Assembly (NCBI GenBank): GCA_030220185.1
Contig: JASPKZ010008350.1
Coordinates: 2,204,501-2,268,500 of the forward strand
Length of the DNA stretch: 64,000 nucleotides
Direction of reading: 5' to 3'
DNA from: Diploptera punctata
Taxonomy: Eukaryota; Arthropoda; Insecta; Blattodea; Blaberidae
Below, in pieces: positions 12,040-22,089 of the stretch. Every line of letters begins with the position of its first letter. Positions within the stretch are counted from its first letter, which is position 1. A program made the translations under genes and the position numbers. The notes below the pieces were generated by a model. It did no database searches, had not been told where the DNA came from, and was given only the letters and a program-made list of their open reading frames with translations.

Positions 12040-12310
12040 TGAGCTACATGATCTTTATAGGAAACCGGATGTAATAAGAACTGCTAAATCCCGTAAATTG
12101 CAATGGACGTTACTTTTGAAACGAATGGGAAATGAGTGATGGCATGTACATTTCTTGTAGGGAAATCAGACATAAAGCGAACAGTAGATGAAATCTTGAT
12201 TTGAGGCAGGTGAATGACTGGACAATATTAGCTTAAGATGGGTTGTATGAAGGTCTTATGATCACACGACCATGGACATCCGGGTTCAATACTGCCAGTG
12301 CCTTAATCAT
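12040..12310 (+). mobile_element. LINE-II 3' fragment, strongly decayed
   Basis: Recognisable LINE-II tail: GAGCTACATGATCTTTATAG, AGGAAACCGGATGTAATAAG, CGAATGGGAAATGA, CTTGTAGGGAAATCAGA, GGTTCAATACTGCCAGTG. Several deletions and stops. Oldest-looking LINE-II copy in the window. Confidence 0.7.
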
Positions 12311-12699
12311 TTATGCATTTTAAAGTATTATTCAATAGATTCCACCTGAGAGAAATGATGGCAACTTGGTGCAACGAAATAGTTGTGCTTAATCAGGAGG
12401 AATTAAAATATTCCATACATAATAATAGCATTTTAAAATAAAAAAATGAATTGGCAAATTAATCTGTAACACGCATGATAATTTGAGTTTCGCAAATTTA
12501 AGTTTTAAAAACTAAACTTCCATATTTTAGTTGGTTATATGTACCTTTTGATGATGACTATTCGATTATGAAATTGTGTGTTCTTTTAATTAAACTAATA
12601 CATTTAATATACATATATTTAATTTATATCCACTAATTATTACGTTTATTTATACTTACAATATCTGTACGATCTGTATGTATATATACTTAGAGTATC

Positions 12700-13320
12700 T
12701 ACATGATAACATCCAAAGAATCCAAAAGATATAAATTGGAAGTAGATGGTAAAATTATTTAACAAGAAATGACATTAAAATATTTAGGAAATGAACCAAC
12801 AAGTTACGGGAATATAGAAAAAGACGTCAGACAAATTATTAAATGAAATCAAATTGCTGGATGTCTTAATGATACAATTTGGAAAAATTAACATTTAAAA
12901 TCAGAAACTGAGGCCAGAATTCATAAAACAGTAGTAAGAACTATTATAAATTATCAGGCAGAAACGAGACCAGATACTATAAAAACAAAAAAAGATTATC
13001 GGAAACAACAGAAATGAAAATACTTCGTAGAATTGTGAGAAAAACTTTATGGGATAGAGAAAGAAGTGAAAATATCAGACAAACATGTGTAGAGGAAGAT
13101 ATTAAGGAATGGGTATATGTGAGGAAACAAGAATGGAATTTGCGTATAAGCAGGATGGACAGCAACAAAAATTGTCTAAACTGCAAGGGATACTCTACCT
13201 AGGGGCTGAAGACAACAGGGACGTCCCACAAAACGATGGCATGACGACCTAAGATGACTAAACAAGAATTAAAGATAGAACAGCTTTAAACCTGTAAATG
13301 GAAGAATGAAGAAGAAGAAT
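12700..13320 (+). mobile_element. LINE-IV-like RT C-terminal fragment
   Basis: Plus-strand LINE piece. With stops, it translates to YKLEVDGKII, LKYLGNEPTSYGNIEKDV, TVVRTIINYQAETRPDT and then the open part 13014-13202, MKILRRIVRKTLWDRERSE and EDIKEWVYVRKQEWN. These are the post-catalytic RT region (the YLG motif onward) of an insect LINE. It ends near 13318 with a GAAGAAGAA tail. The catalytic RT core is missing. Confidence 0.75.
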
Positions 13321-13329
13321 ATTCCCCAT

Positions 13330-13690
13330 TAGACTGATGGTTAAGTTACACGGGATGCAATAAAACATATTGATGTCTTTAGAGCAGTTTATATCGCTTA
13401 ATACGTTAAATTGTTCTATTAATTGTTCCTTTCCTGCCTCATAATGCAATCCACAGACGTTCAACTCAAAGTGAAATTACAGAACTACGCAAAGTTCTAA
13501 CACTATAATCTAATGAATAAAGTACAAAACACACATCCCAATCTACACATAAGTGGTATATCACTTGAAACTTCTCAAGCTAACTTAATATTTTCAATTC
13601 TCTTGTATACTTGGAACAATCCTTATCGCACAATGCCTTTCCAACGTACGGATTTCCAAATTAATGAATCTTAGTTGATATAGTTTTCTT
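13330..13690. other. No recognisable feature
   Basis: AT-rich sequence after the LINE-IV tail; nothing recognised. Confidence 0.35.
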
Positions 13691-13691
13691 G

Positions 13692-13885
13692 TGATCTAGA
13701 GGTTAGCGCGAAGTCGTACATATCAATCCACTATTCCATCCCCGTCTCGGTTGGACAAAATTCCTAGATGAGGTTTCTTCGGTTATTTCCGCACATACAA
13801 GATACATGTTAGGAAACTTTGTGCCCCAATTAGCCTCCGAACATATGTCATCACAATCACCCACTTATATTCGTCTTGTTGGTAT
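13692..13885 (+). repeat. SINE-F, diverged tRNA-headed SINE
   Basis: GATCTAGAGGTTAGCGCG resembles a tRNA A-box region, followed by a degraded B-box zone (CCCCGTCTCGGTTGG), GATGAGGTTTCTTCGGTTAT, and a TAGGAAACTTTGTGCCCC body. This order matches a SINE plan common in insects. Only one copy is seen in the window, so the call is tentative. Confidence 0.45.
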
Positions 13886-13889
13886 GAGT

Positions 13890-14081
13890 GAATTTTGTGT
13901 ATTTTCTCGGAGGTAAGCTCGAAATGGACTGATCACTCATCCCTGTATGGAAGAAAACATATATGTAGCACATGTGATCCAAGTTAAAAATCCTGTAGAC
14001 AGATGTATTTCTCGGTGCGGCAAGTAAAATTCCCACAAATGAAAAAATTAAACTGGGGGAAGAGAGAAAGAGAGAGAGAGA

Positions 14082-14131
<50 letters not shown>

Positions 14132-14690
14132 AGAGAGTAATTCAAAGATCTGAACTTTACCGAGGTAGGGCCTAAGTAAAAATGAAAGTCGGTCACTCAG
14201 GAACTGCATAAGTAAGCGAATTCCTTAGAAAGAAAAAATTATGGTACTAACTTATTGGTTTACAGAATATGTATTTATTTTGTTAAATTGGAGAAACTAA
14301 AACACTGATGCCAGAATAATTAAGAGTGCACTGAAAACAAATCATGCATAACGGTTATTGCCTATTTGCAGATTGTTGTATAATTTAACAACAATTTAAA
14401 TAATATACTGATTAATTTTTCCATTACTTTATTAAAAATATTATATAAATTGTACTCCCTAATATACCTTATAGGATACTTATGGAATTTTATAGGGTTA
14501 ATTTATAGCATGGTAAATATTGCGATGAACCAAAAATAGTGATTGCTAGAGTCAATTTGCAATATCGGGTTTCCGGAAAACCCCACTAAATTGATTGAAT
14601 TCCGCTGATGTTTAGAGAATATCTTCCTCCGTTTATATTAATAGAATATACTGTGTTTCATTGTTAAAGCATCGAAAATTGCACGCACGC
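13890..14690. other. No gene; contains a (GA)n tract
   Basis: Apart from a GA-rich microsatellite at about 14060-14127, the stretch is AT-rich with nothing recognisable. Confidence 0.4.
14060..14127. repeat. (GA)n microsatellite
   Basis: AGAG repeat of nearly 70 bases with a few interruptions; it produces spurious Ser/Leu reading frames on the other strand. Confidence 0.95.
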
Positions 14691-14699
14691 TAGAGCGAT

Positions 14700-15060
14700 T
14701 TTTTTTAAATTTTAGTTTCAGATGAAATCCTTCACCAATCGTCCGTTTTTCTGGTAAACGAACTCGACCTTACTTTAGGCGCATGGAAATTTCTAAAAAT
14801 TAGCGAATATCACGATATGCGAATATGTCCAATGTGCGGGAGCTTTGAAGACGAGATACATATATTAGGAAAAAATTAACGATTTAGAATATTGGAGACG
14901 TCAGTTATTACTGGAAAGGTTTATAAATTCAAATCGTGTAAGATAGGCATACTACGAGTTAATGGTAAATCCAGGAAATTGGGGAAACTTGGATAAATTT
15001 CTGGACAAAACGCGGAAAAAAGAACACTCATTCATGAATAAATACATGTTATCAAAATGC
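14700..15060 (+). mobile_element. LINE-VI 3' fragment with zinc-binding tail
   Basis: Translates in one frame to ELDLTLGAWKFLKISEYHD then MRICPMCGSFEDEIHILG, a CxxC...H zinc-binding segment of the kind found after the RT (or RNase H) domain in several LINE groups. The frame then stops. The downstream part, GAGTTAATGGTAAATCCAGG and ACAAAACGCGGAA, recurs on the minus strand at 62775-62905, proving a dispersed repeat. Clade not determined. Confidence 0.65.
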
Positions 15061-15162
15061 AATACCATGAATTCTTAATAATTCTACATAACTTAATTAA
15101 TATATAATGTTATGGTATTATTATGCAATTGTAATATTATTATGTTTTCTTTATGTAATTGT

Positions 15163-15510
15163 GTCCACCGCTGTGGTCTCGAGGTAGCGTCCTGCCTTGT
15201 CACGCAGCGGGCCCGGGTTCGATCCCCGGTCGGGGCAGTTTTTCTGGGTGAGGTTTTTATCGGGGTTTTTCCTCACCTGTAAGACAAATGTCAGGAAAAC
15301 TTTAAGGCCCAAACGGTCCCCGAAATCACATGGCCATCATCATCATCCTTATCATTATCATCATCATCACTATCATCCTTCACCGGTGTGGAAAGCAACG
15401 GGAAGCTACCACACCTACACAATTCCCTAGTAAAGCTGCAAGCATAGCATGAAAGTGCTGTGATTGCAGCGAAGGACCTGCCTTCGGGCAGAATTACTAT
15501 GGATGGATAT
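15163..15510 (+). repeat. SINE-A copy 1, full length
   Basis: Complete 348-bp SINE-A. The tRNA-like head is GTCCACCGCTGTGGTCTCGA with B-box GGGTTCGATCCCCGGTC. It is followed by the conserved TTTTTCTGGGTGAGGTTTTT, a middle segment ending AACGGTCCCCGAAATCA, an (ATC)n tract, CACCGGTGTGGAAAGCAACG and the 3' end GAATTACTATGGATGGATAT. It is flanked by a 32-bp direct repeat (15131-15162 and 15511-15542, one mismatch), unusually long for a TSD. Its antisense translation makes the spurious CPDRGSNPGPL-type frames seen elsewhere. Confidence 0.95.
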
Positions 15511-15740
15511 GTAATATTATTATGTTTTCTTTATCTAATTGTAATATTATTGTTTTCTTTTTGTTTTTCTTTATACTATTACTAATTATTGTAATGGACT
15601 GACAACAGCACGTACGGCTTACTGCCAGTGCGACCCATATTTGCAAATAACATTGTATATATATCTTACTTTTAGTTTAATATAGCCTATTACTACTAAT
15701 TTTGTTTTTCGATGACAGAAAACTGCTAGAGCGTTACCAG

Positions 15741-15743
<3 letters not shown>

Positions 15744-15802
<59 letters not shown>

Positions 15803-15908
15803 CACACACACACTACACACACGCACACACACACGCACACACACACACACTACACACACGCACACACGCACACACACACACAACACACACACGCACACAC
15901 ACATACAC

Positions 15909-15944
<36 letters not shown>

Positions 15945-15950
15945 CCACCG
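15744..15950. repeat. Compound (CA)n (TA)n (TG)n microsatellite
   Basis: About 160 bases of CA repeat with occasional breaks (CG and AA), then about 28 of TA and 14 of TG, running directly into SINE-A copy 2. All open frames here are repeat artefacts. Confidence 0.97.
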
Positions 15951-16258
15951 CTGTGGTCTCGAGGTAGCGTGCTGCCTTGTCACGCAGCGGGCCCCCAGGT
16001 TCGATCCCTGGTCGGGCAGTTTTTTCTGGGTGAGGTTTTTATCGGGGTTTTCCCTCACCTGTAAGACAAATGTCAGGAAAACTTGAAGGCCCAAACGGTC
16101 CCCGAAATCATATGGCCATCATCAGCATCATTATCCTTCACCGGTGTGGAAATCAACGGGAAGCTACCATACCCTAGCAAAGCTGCAAACCATAGCATGA
16201 AAATGCTATGATTGCAATGAAAGACCTGCCCTCGGGCAGAATTACTATGGATGGATAT
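15943..16258 (+). repeat. SINE-A copy 2, full length
   Basis: Same plan as copy 1: head GTCCACCGCTGTGGTCTCGA, B-box with two extra bases (CCCCCAGGTTCGATCC), TCTGGGTGAGGTTTTTATCG, short ATC tract, CACCGGTGTGGAAATCAACG, and 3' end GAATTACTATGGATGGATAT. Left flank is the TG end of a microsatellite, and the right flank is a short TA run, so a TSD cannot be separated from simple repeat. Confidence 0.93.
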
Positions 16259-16259
16259 A

Positions 16260-16950
16260 TATAGTTCATTGTCATTTTCGGAGTCTAATAGATATGATCT
16301 GTGAAGATATTTCAATATATTTTCACGAGAACAACCTCGTTGTTTCGGAATTCGCTAAAAAATGAAGGATCGCTAGAAATTAATCGTAAAATGGATAGGC
16401 GTTTGTGAATAGAAAACAGATTTGAAAGAAGAAAGGGATGGCAGCACTATACTTTTATAAGTGCCTACACTTGAATACAAAGTCACAGCTGTTAGCTTAT
16501 TGAGAAGAGGTAGAGGATGGTAAAGTACAGAAACAGAAACCTTGCGTTCTATGTTATCTCACTCCTGACCTATTTGATTAATAAGTTAGACCATTGGTTA
16601 AACATTATATCTAGCCTAGGTAGCACTAAAGCTAAGATGAGCTACACGCCATTGGAATGTACTGGTCTCGATGGACTAGCGATTAAATGCTTTACTCCTG
16701 GTTCCGAAATTAGTGGATTCAAACCAGATATATCCTTTCAGGGAGCAAATGTCATGTATATGGCTTCCTTTAAAGGGTATGTAGGGACTTGAGTAACGTT
16801 TTGTAAAATTACAGTACATGATAGATCATGAAGCCTTAGGTGCAAGTTTCGTCACTTCTTTCGCGTCCAGAAATGAATACCGACGATAATGATATATGTT
16901 GAAGATTGCACTGAGCAACAAAAAAGAAGTAAGCTGGACTGACGCTGGAC
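16260..16950. other. No recognisable gene
   Basis: A weak tRNA-like segment near 16663-16760 (GATGGACTAGCGATTAAATG and GGATTCAAACCAG) may be an old SINE head, but no second copy supports it. The 91-codon frame at 16517-16792 reads through it and is not convincing. Confidence 0.35.
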
Positions 16951-17432
16951 TTGTAATAATAATAATAATAGCTTTATTTTACCTGGCAGAGTTAAGGCCT
17001 TAAGGCCTTGTCTACCACTCAACCAGGTTTAAAAAAAATACAAAAGAAAAGTCTTAAATCTAAATTACAATATATATATAAACGATTACAAGTTATGAAT
17101 ACAATACAATTCAATTAATATTTATAATGTATTTTGATTTACTCTAAATTTAACGAATTAAATATATAATATGTACAAGATATATAAAAAAAACGAGGAA
17201 AAGATTAATGACATAGCATAAAATTAAATAAATAGAGAACAATTAATTATTAGACAACAGGTAACTGTATAAGCGTGACTTAAAGGTGCCAAGTGTGCGG
17301 CAACCCGTGATATCTTGAGGAAGGAGATTCCAGGAGCGGGCGGAGGCTACTGTGAAGGAAGTAGAATAGGAGGAAGTGCTATGAAGAGGACTTGTAGTGA
17401 ATGAGCACGCAACAAGCTGCCAGCTTTCATGA
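16950..17432 (-). mobile_element. LINE-V 3' fragment with RT C-terminus
   Basis: On the minus strand a short frame ends at the stop codon 17243-17245 with SARSWNLLPQDITGCRTLGT followed by FKSRLYSYLLSN. The W-N-x-L-P...FK..L..YL pattern is the typical C-terminus of jockey/CR1-like LINE reverse transcriptases. A 3' UTR of about 280 bases follows. It ends in GTTGAGTGGTAGACAAGGCC, the hairpin-forming AAGGCCTTAAGGCCTT, TCTGCCAGGTAAAATAAAGC and a (TTA)n tail at 16957-16976. Truncated upstream near the (GAA)n tract. Confidence 0.8.
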
Positions 17433-17470
17433 GTAGAGGAAGAAGAAGAAGAAGAAGAAGAAGAAGAAGA
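17433..17470. repeat. (GAA)n microsatellite
   Basis: Short GAA tract between the LINE-V truncation point and the dispersed repeat to its right. Confidence 0.9.
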
Positions 17471-17504
17471 ACAAAAATAAACTTTTTGTTTTGTCTCAGA
17501 AAGA

Positions 17505-18215
17505 ACAATATGTGATTCTGATAGTATTTTTTTCCTGAATTCAAATATGATATCGGTTTTTCTCCATCACGCAAGGTTTCCGAGATACCGGAATTTATAA
17601 TTTGAAACGCTTTAATATTTTCCACATTCGTAACTACACAATATTCGAACATTGGTACTCTCCTAGAAAGTAAGAAATGACGATTTTCTGTTATATTTCG
17701 CCTGTGGAATATCCCTCTTGATGGTCCAACAATAATCGGCCAGCATATTAGGATTCTATTTGCCTGATATCTCTTTTCCATAGCTGAAATCTCCTGAGTT
17801 AGCTCATTTGATTATATTTTACAATGGACAAATGGACGAAAAAACGTTTATTAAAAAACCTTCTTCTTCGTATTTTTAAACTTAATTTGTAGGATTTTCA
17901 TCGTATTTATTTCGAAAAACACTCCTCGGAGGAAGACGTATTGGATGTGCATTCACTATGTATCCATCTCTTGGCTGGTCTTCCTCTTGTTCTTCTCCCG
18001 TCCATTGGTCTATCTTCTTTAGCTCTTTTTGCAAGCCGGTTGCAAAAAAAATTAAAAATTATTAAAAAATAATTATTTAAATTCATTAATTGAAATTGAA
18101 ATAAAAAAACTGTGGGTGACGGAGAAAATTATGAATACATATTTGAAAACACGATAACAAACTGCATTAAGTACAACTATTGGTACTCATGAGACAAAAC
18201 TCATGTTGACCAGTG
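17505..18215 (-). repeat. Dispersed repeat G copy 1, split by LINE-IV
   Basis: Near-colinear with 41512-42013: both hold ATATGTGATTCTGATAGTAT, TCTCCATCACGCAAGGT, TAATCGGCCAGCATATTAGG, and ACTCATGAGACAAAA. The minus strand gives partial, frameshifted translation with MEKRYQANRIL and ICWPIIVG, parallel to MEKLYQ and NMLADYYW in copy 2, so the repeat derives from a coding element I cannot name. An insertion at 17859-18058 separates 17505-17858 from 18059-18215. Confidence 0.75.
17859..18058 (-). mobile_element. LINE-IV 3' end inserted in repeat G
   Basis: About 200 bases matching the LINE-IV 3' end (minus: CCGGCTTGCAAAAAGAGC, AATGGACGGGAGAAGAAC, TTCCTCCGAGGAGTG, GAAAATCCTACAAATTAA, AAGAAGAAGG tail at the left). 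It is flanked by TTATTAAAAAA at 17848-17858 and 18059-18069, while copy 2 of repeat G has the site once. 5'-truncated, as expected for target-primed reverse transcription. Confidence 0.8.
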
Positions 18216-18665
18216 TTATCATTAAATAAAATGCTATTATTCCTATTACTACTACTACTGCTGCTATTAGTGTGACGTCAGATGTTATTGAGTACTTTAA
18301 TGTTTAAAATACATTATATTTCATTTTTCTGAAAGTATTAGCTCTATATTTTGTTAAGAAAGATCGAATAAGTCATCTTTTAGCATCGTGAATTATATAA
18401 TTTATAAGTGTCATTCCTTCGAAATTAATGTCATATTTTACTTAGATTTTTTATCTTTAATATAATTAATAAATATGTGGCATTTGCAAGAAGTTTTAAA
18501 TATAAAATAGCTTATTTTTCTCAAAGGGATACTCATCTCTTTTTTCTGTCATTCTCTCTCTTTCTTAGATTAATCCCGTCCAAATGTTCGGTATTTTTAT
18601 GTACTCTATATCATTCGGCCTTAAAGGAACACGATATACCGGGAGAGTATACGTGTTTAACACTG
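18216..18665. other. No recognisable feature
   Basis: AT-rich with a short ATTACT/ACTACT run; nothing recognised. Confidence 0.35.
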
Positions 18666-18669
18666 GATC

Positions 18670-18745
18670 TCACACACACACGTACACGCACACGTACTCA
18701 CGCACGCACTCACGCACGCACACACACACACACATATATGTATAT
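18670..18745. repeat. Compound (CA)n-rich microsatellite
   Basis: CACACG/CACGTA repeats then CA and a short TA run, ending at the 3' end of SINE-A copy 3. Confidence 0.93.
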
Positions 18746-19068
18746 ATCCATCCATAGTAATTCTGACCGGAGGGCAGGTCATTCACTGCAATCATAGCAT
18801 TTTCATGCTATGCTTTGCTGCTTTACTAGGGAATTATAGGTGTGGTGGCTTCCCGTTGCTTTCCACACCGGTGAAAGATGGTGATGATGATGATGGCCAC
18901 GTGATTTCGGGGACCGTTTGGACGTTAAAGTGTTCCTGACATTTGTCTTACAGGCGAGGAAACACCCCGATAAAACCTCTCACCCAGAAAAACCGTCCCG
19001 ACCGGGGATCGAACCCGGGCCCACTGCGTTATAAGGCAGCACGCTACCTCGAGACCACAGCGGTGGAC
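18746..19068 (-). repeat. SINE-A copy 3, full length
   Basis: Complete minus-strand SINE-A from ATCCATCCATAGTAATTCTG (3' end, left) to AGACCACAGCGGTGGAC (head, right), with B-box GGGTTCGATCCCCGGTC on the minus strand. Both sides are CA/TA microsatellite. Confidence 0.94.
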
Positions 19069-19082
19069 ACACACACACACAT

Positions 19083-19131
<49 letters not shown>

Positions 19132-19132
19132 C
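19069..19132. repeat. (CA)n(TA)n microsatellite
   Basis: About 36 bases CA then about 26 of TA, abutting the SINE-A head. Confidence 0.96.
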
Positions 19133-19134
19133 TT

Positions 19135-19580
19135 TTTTTTTGGAGCACATAAGGATGAGTTATCAGCTTAATGAATGGCGATCTCCGGCACAACACAAAT
19201 ATTTAAGACAAGAGACACCATGATAGCATAGATTCATACTGAACATGGTGAATATAGTGTCCAACTCGCAAACGACCTCTCGAGACGTCCTTTCTAGAAG
19301 GATCATATTTCAGATGCGTCAGTGCATCTCTTTTTTAGAAAGAGTAGACCTCTCCGGGTTTTTATTCGAGAGAGGTCGAGACTGGCTTCCAATCTGTTCT
19401 TATCCTCGCATTTAAGACTGATACGAGTCGGTTGACGGCCAGTTGTGTCCGAGTATTAGACCCGTGAAGCCGATCTGTAGAGGGACGAATAAAAAAAAGT
19501 GTTTTAAGGGATAACTGTTGCGAATGTGAATAAGTGAACTGCAAGATAACTAAGATAAACTGTTTTTTTGAGCAATGGAT
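19135..19580. other. No recognisable feature
   Basis: Moderate-complexity sequence, with no motif or repeat match noticed. Includes GACCTCTCGAGACGTCCTTT and an inverted GAGAGGTCGAGA at 19366-19381, about 100 bases apart, not developed further. Confidence 0.35.
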
Positions 19581-19582
19581 CA

Positions 19583-19584
<2 letters not shown>

Positions 19585-19662
<78 letters not shown>
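19585..19662. repeat. (CA)n(TA)n microsatellite
   Basis: About 54 bases CA then about 22 TA. Confidence 0.97.
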
Positions 19663-19829
19663 AAGTTTGTTATGCTGCAATGACCAGGTATCCATCATTT
19701 GAAATTTATGCTCTGGTTTTGTTTCGACGTAGATTACAATCAAAATATGTTGATTTGCACTATTATGGTAGAAATTCTTTCGATTAAAGACACAAAAATC
19801 AGAAGGGAAATGTATTAGGATATTTTTAA

Positions 19830-19965
19830 CCTCATTGAGTGGTTGACAAGACCTTAAGGCCTTAAGTCTGCCAGGTAAAATAAAGCTTTTATTATTATTA
19901 TTGTTATTATTATTATTACTATTATTATTATTATTATTACTATTATTACTATTATTACTATTATA
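19830..19965 (+). mobile_element. LINE-V 3' end with (TTA)n tail
   Basis: CATTGAGTGGTTGACAAGACC, then the hairpin CTTAAGGCCTTAAG, CTGCCAGGTAAAATAAAGC and about 75 bases of TTA/TTACTA repeat. Same 3' end as 16957-17034 (minus), 41385-41505 and 51630-51690. Only the last 60 bases of the LINE and its tail are present. Confidence 0.8.
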
Positions 19966-20151
19966 CTCCGCGCTGGTATAGTCGATATACCTGTCTGCAG
20001 AGGAATATTTAACTTTGTATCACATACATACTATTTGACGGCTCAAGGATATGGAGGACCTCACTGATGAGTGATGACTAGAGCTAGGATTTTTATGTAC
20101 TAAAATTAAGATTGCAACATAGTGTAATGAGAATCTTAGACTCATGACTGT

Positions 20152-20253
20152 CTTTTGTTTTGGTGTCACACACAAACAGTTGAATAGTATAATGAAAGTA
20201 AGACTTTTGACTTCCTTTTATCTTGGCTTCACACACAAACAATTGAATAATAT
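20152..20253 (+). repeat. Short tandem duplication
   Basis: GTCACACACAAACAGTTGAA at 20163-20182 recurs as TTCACACACAAACAATTGAA about 63 bases later, each followed by TA(G/A)TATA. Two diverged units, directly left of a LINE-II fragment. Confidence 0.65.
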
Positions 20254-20269
20254 ATTACTAACTGCATTG

Positions 20270-20615
20270 CAATCACATACAGGTGAATGGAGAAAAATTC
20301 ATAACAGTCAACTACATGTTCTTTATAGGAGTCCAGATATAATAAAAACACTTAAGTCTCGTAGACTGCGATTGGAGGACGTGTGGCACGAATGGGGAAT
20401 GAAAGACGTGCATGAAAGCTTCTTGTAGGAAAACCAGAGTGAAAATGTCCAGTTGGTAGACCAAGAATGAAGTGGGAAAATAACATTAACTTAGATTTGA
20501 GGGAAGTACATAATACAGAGAATGATTGGAAAACATTAACTCAGGAAAGGGATGTATGGAGAGCTTATGTCCGCGCGACCATGAACCTACAGGTTCGATA
20601 ATGACAGTGTGTTAA
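20270..20615 (+). mobile_element. LINE-II 3' fragment
   Basis: Contains CACATACAGGTGAATGGAG, CTACATGTTCTTTATAGGAG, ACGAATGGGGAATGAAAGAC, GTCCAGTTGGTAGACC and AGGGATGTATGGAGAGCTTA, all colinear with 23382-23745. Several base changes and deletions break the frame. Ends GACAGTGTGTTAATTAGTTAG. Confidence 0.8.
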
Positions 20616-20794
20616 TTAGTTAGTTTGGTAGTTAACTAGATAACTAGATTGCAATCTTATCTTTTATTACATAAAATCCTAGCCCTAGCGGTCACCTCAA
20701 CTCTGTGCCTCCTCCGAGACAGCACAACAATTAAAAACTGTACCCACATTCATACCAAACATGGGGAATATGATAATTATGATTATGATAACGA

Positions 20795-20964
20795 GATGAT
20801 GTTCGGGAATCGTTTGGATCTTAAAGTTTCCCGACAGTTGTCCTACAGGTGAAGAAAACCCCGAAAAAAAACCATCACCCAAGAAATCTGTCCCGATCGT
20901 GATCGAACTGGAGCTCGCTGCGTACGAGACAGCGACGCTACAGCGAGACCACAGTGGTGGACAC
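20795..20964 (-). repeat. SINE-A fragment (head and middle)
   Basis: Minus-strand SINE-A: the head GTCCACCACTGTGGTCTCG is at 20943-20961, the B-box zone is degraded, and CTGTAGGACAACTGTCGGG and ACGATTCCCGAACATCAT follow leftward. The 3' half is missing. Confidence 0.8.
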
Positions 20965-21042
20965 CTTGAAGTACTTATATTGTAAATACGTGTTATAATA
21001 TATTAATAAACAGGATCTTTTTGGTGATAAATAGCATTACAA

Positions 21043-22087
21043 TCTAATATAGCCTATAAAATGAATGTTTGTTTGCTTGTGTGTTTGTACTTTACGCGCG
21101 GCCTTACCATTGATCCGATTGTGAAGGGGCTTATTGCAAAATGTTCAGGAGATTCCCAAATGAACATAGGCTATAAGAGAGTTGTGATACTCAACTCCTA
21201 CACCCTTAAAAATAGCCATTTTAGTGGAAAACGCGAAAATAATATCTCTTCGGACGCTTAAATGGCTTACACTGCCTAAACCAAACATTACATTTTCATT
21301 GTAAAAATATTGAATTTTAATTATAAATTTATTTAAGGGGTTTCAAGCTTTTTTATTTCGCTTATTATTTAGTGAACATATTTAAGTTGTCAATAAATAC
21401 ACAAAATTAATGTATACAGAATTGAATATCTCAAAAAGCTCTACTAAAAATGTCCGCGATAGTATATGTTTATCTCTTATGGATAACTCACAATAACCAT
21501 TTCTGTATTTCATTGATGCCAAAAAGATCGATACAAGTATGTAGATTCCTGTGCAAGCATAGCAGCACCTGGCGGGTATTCTTTCACGGATAACTCGCAA
21601 TAACGAATTTTGTCTTTTAGCTCATTTATGCCAAGAAGATCGAGATAAGCAACACCGGGTAATCAGCACGGGGAATCTTAAGATAATTACGATATATGCT
21701 TATAATTATTTTTCATTTTACTTATTCAACTAATCATAAGAAGTACATTAATTTTTGTTTTTCAGCTCATTTATGCCAAGAAGATCGGGATGAGTAGATT
21801 CCCGGACAACGCCGGGTAAACAGTACGGGTTATCTAAATAATCACGATATAAATTGTTCCTCTTACTTATTTAACTAAACATAAAACACATTCATTTTCG
21901 TATTTCAGCTCATTTATGTCAAGATGATCGGGATAAGTAGATTCCCGAGCAACGCCGGATAATCAGCACGGGGTATCTAAAAAATATAAATGTATTATTA
22001 TTTTTCCTTTTACTTATTCAACTCAACATAAAAGCACATTAATTTTCATTTATTTAGGCGTAGCAGCGCACGCCGGGTATTAGCTAG
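21043..22087 (+). mobile_element. Helitron-like element, complete, 1045 bp
   Basis: Starts TCTAATATAGCC with A to its left and ends GCCGGGTATTAGCTAG with T to its right, giving the A^T host dinucleotide known for Helitrons. Before the 3' end, GGCGTAGCAGCGCACGCC can form a 5-bp hairpin with an 8-base loop, about 9 bases before CTAG. The 5' region matches 52870-53248 (minus) and the 3' region matches 1-442 and 56596-57091. No Rep or helicase motifs, so non-autonomous. The interior has a repeated module (listed separately). Confidence 0.8.
21600..22087 (+). repeat. Three repeated modules inside the Helitron
   Basis: The sequence AGCTCATTTATGCCAAGAAG, GATCGGGATAAGTAGATTCC, an AACGCCGGGTAA/CACGGG segment, AATAATTACGATATAAAT and TTACTTATTCAACTAAACA occurs three times, starting near 21618, 21763 and 21906. 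Period is about 145 bases. A fourth, degraded start is seen near 21510 (TTGATGCCAAAAAGATCG). The copies at 56596-57091 and 1-442 carry this module once. Confidence 0.8.
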
Positions 22088-22089
22088 TA

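Noticed and set aside
15163..15240. SINE-A heads as functional tRNA genes
   Set aside because: A- and B-box-like parts are present but the acceptor and anticodon stems do not fold; the sequence continues into a SINE body.
15619..16064. Long His/Thr and Val/Cys frames
   Set aside because: Direct translations of the (CA)n microsatellite.
17859..18058. TTATTAAAAAA as a firm target duplication
   Set aside because: Kept only as supporting evidence: the motif is low-complexity, so the real support is the empty site at 41512-42013.
18943..19152. Frame with a CPDRGSNPGPL-type segment, often annotated as a hypothetical protein
   Set aside because: It is the antisense translation of the SINE-A head; the same segment appears at every SINE-A copy (for example 62534 and 63882).
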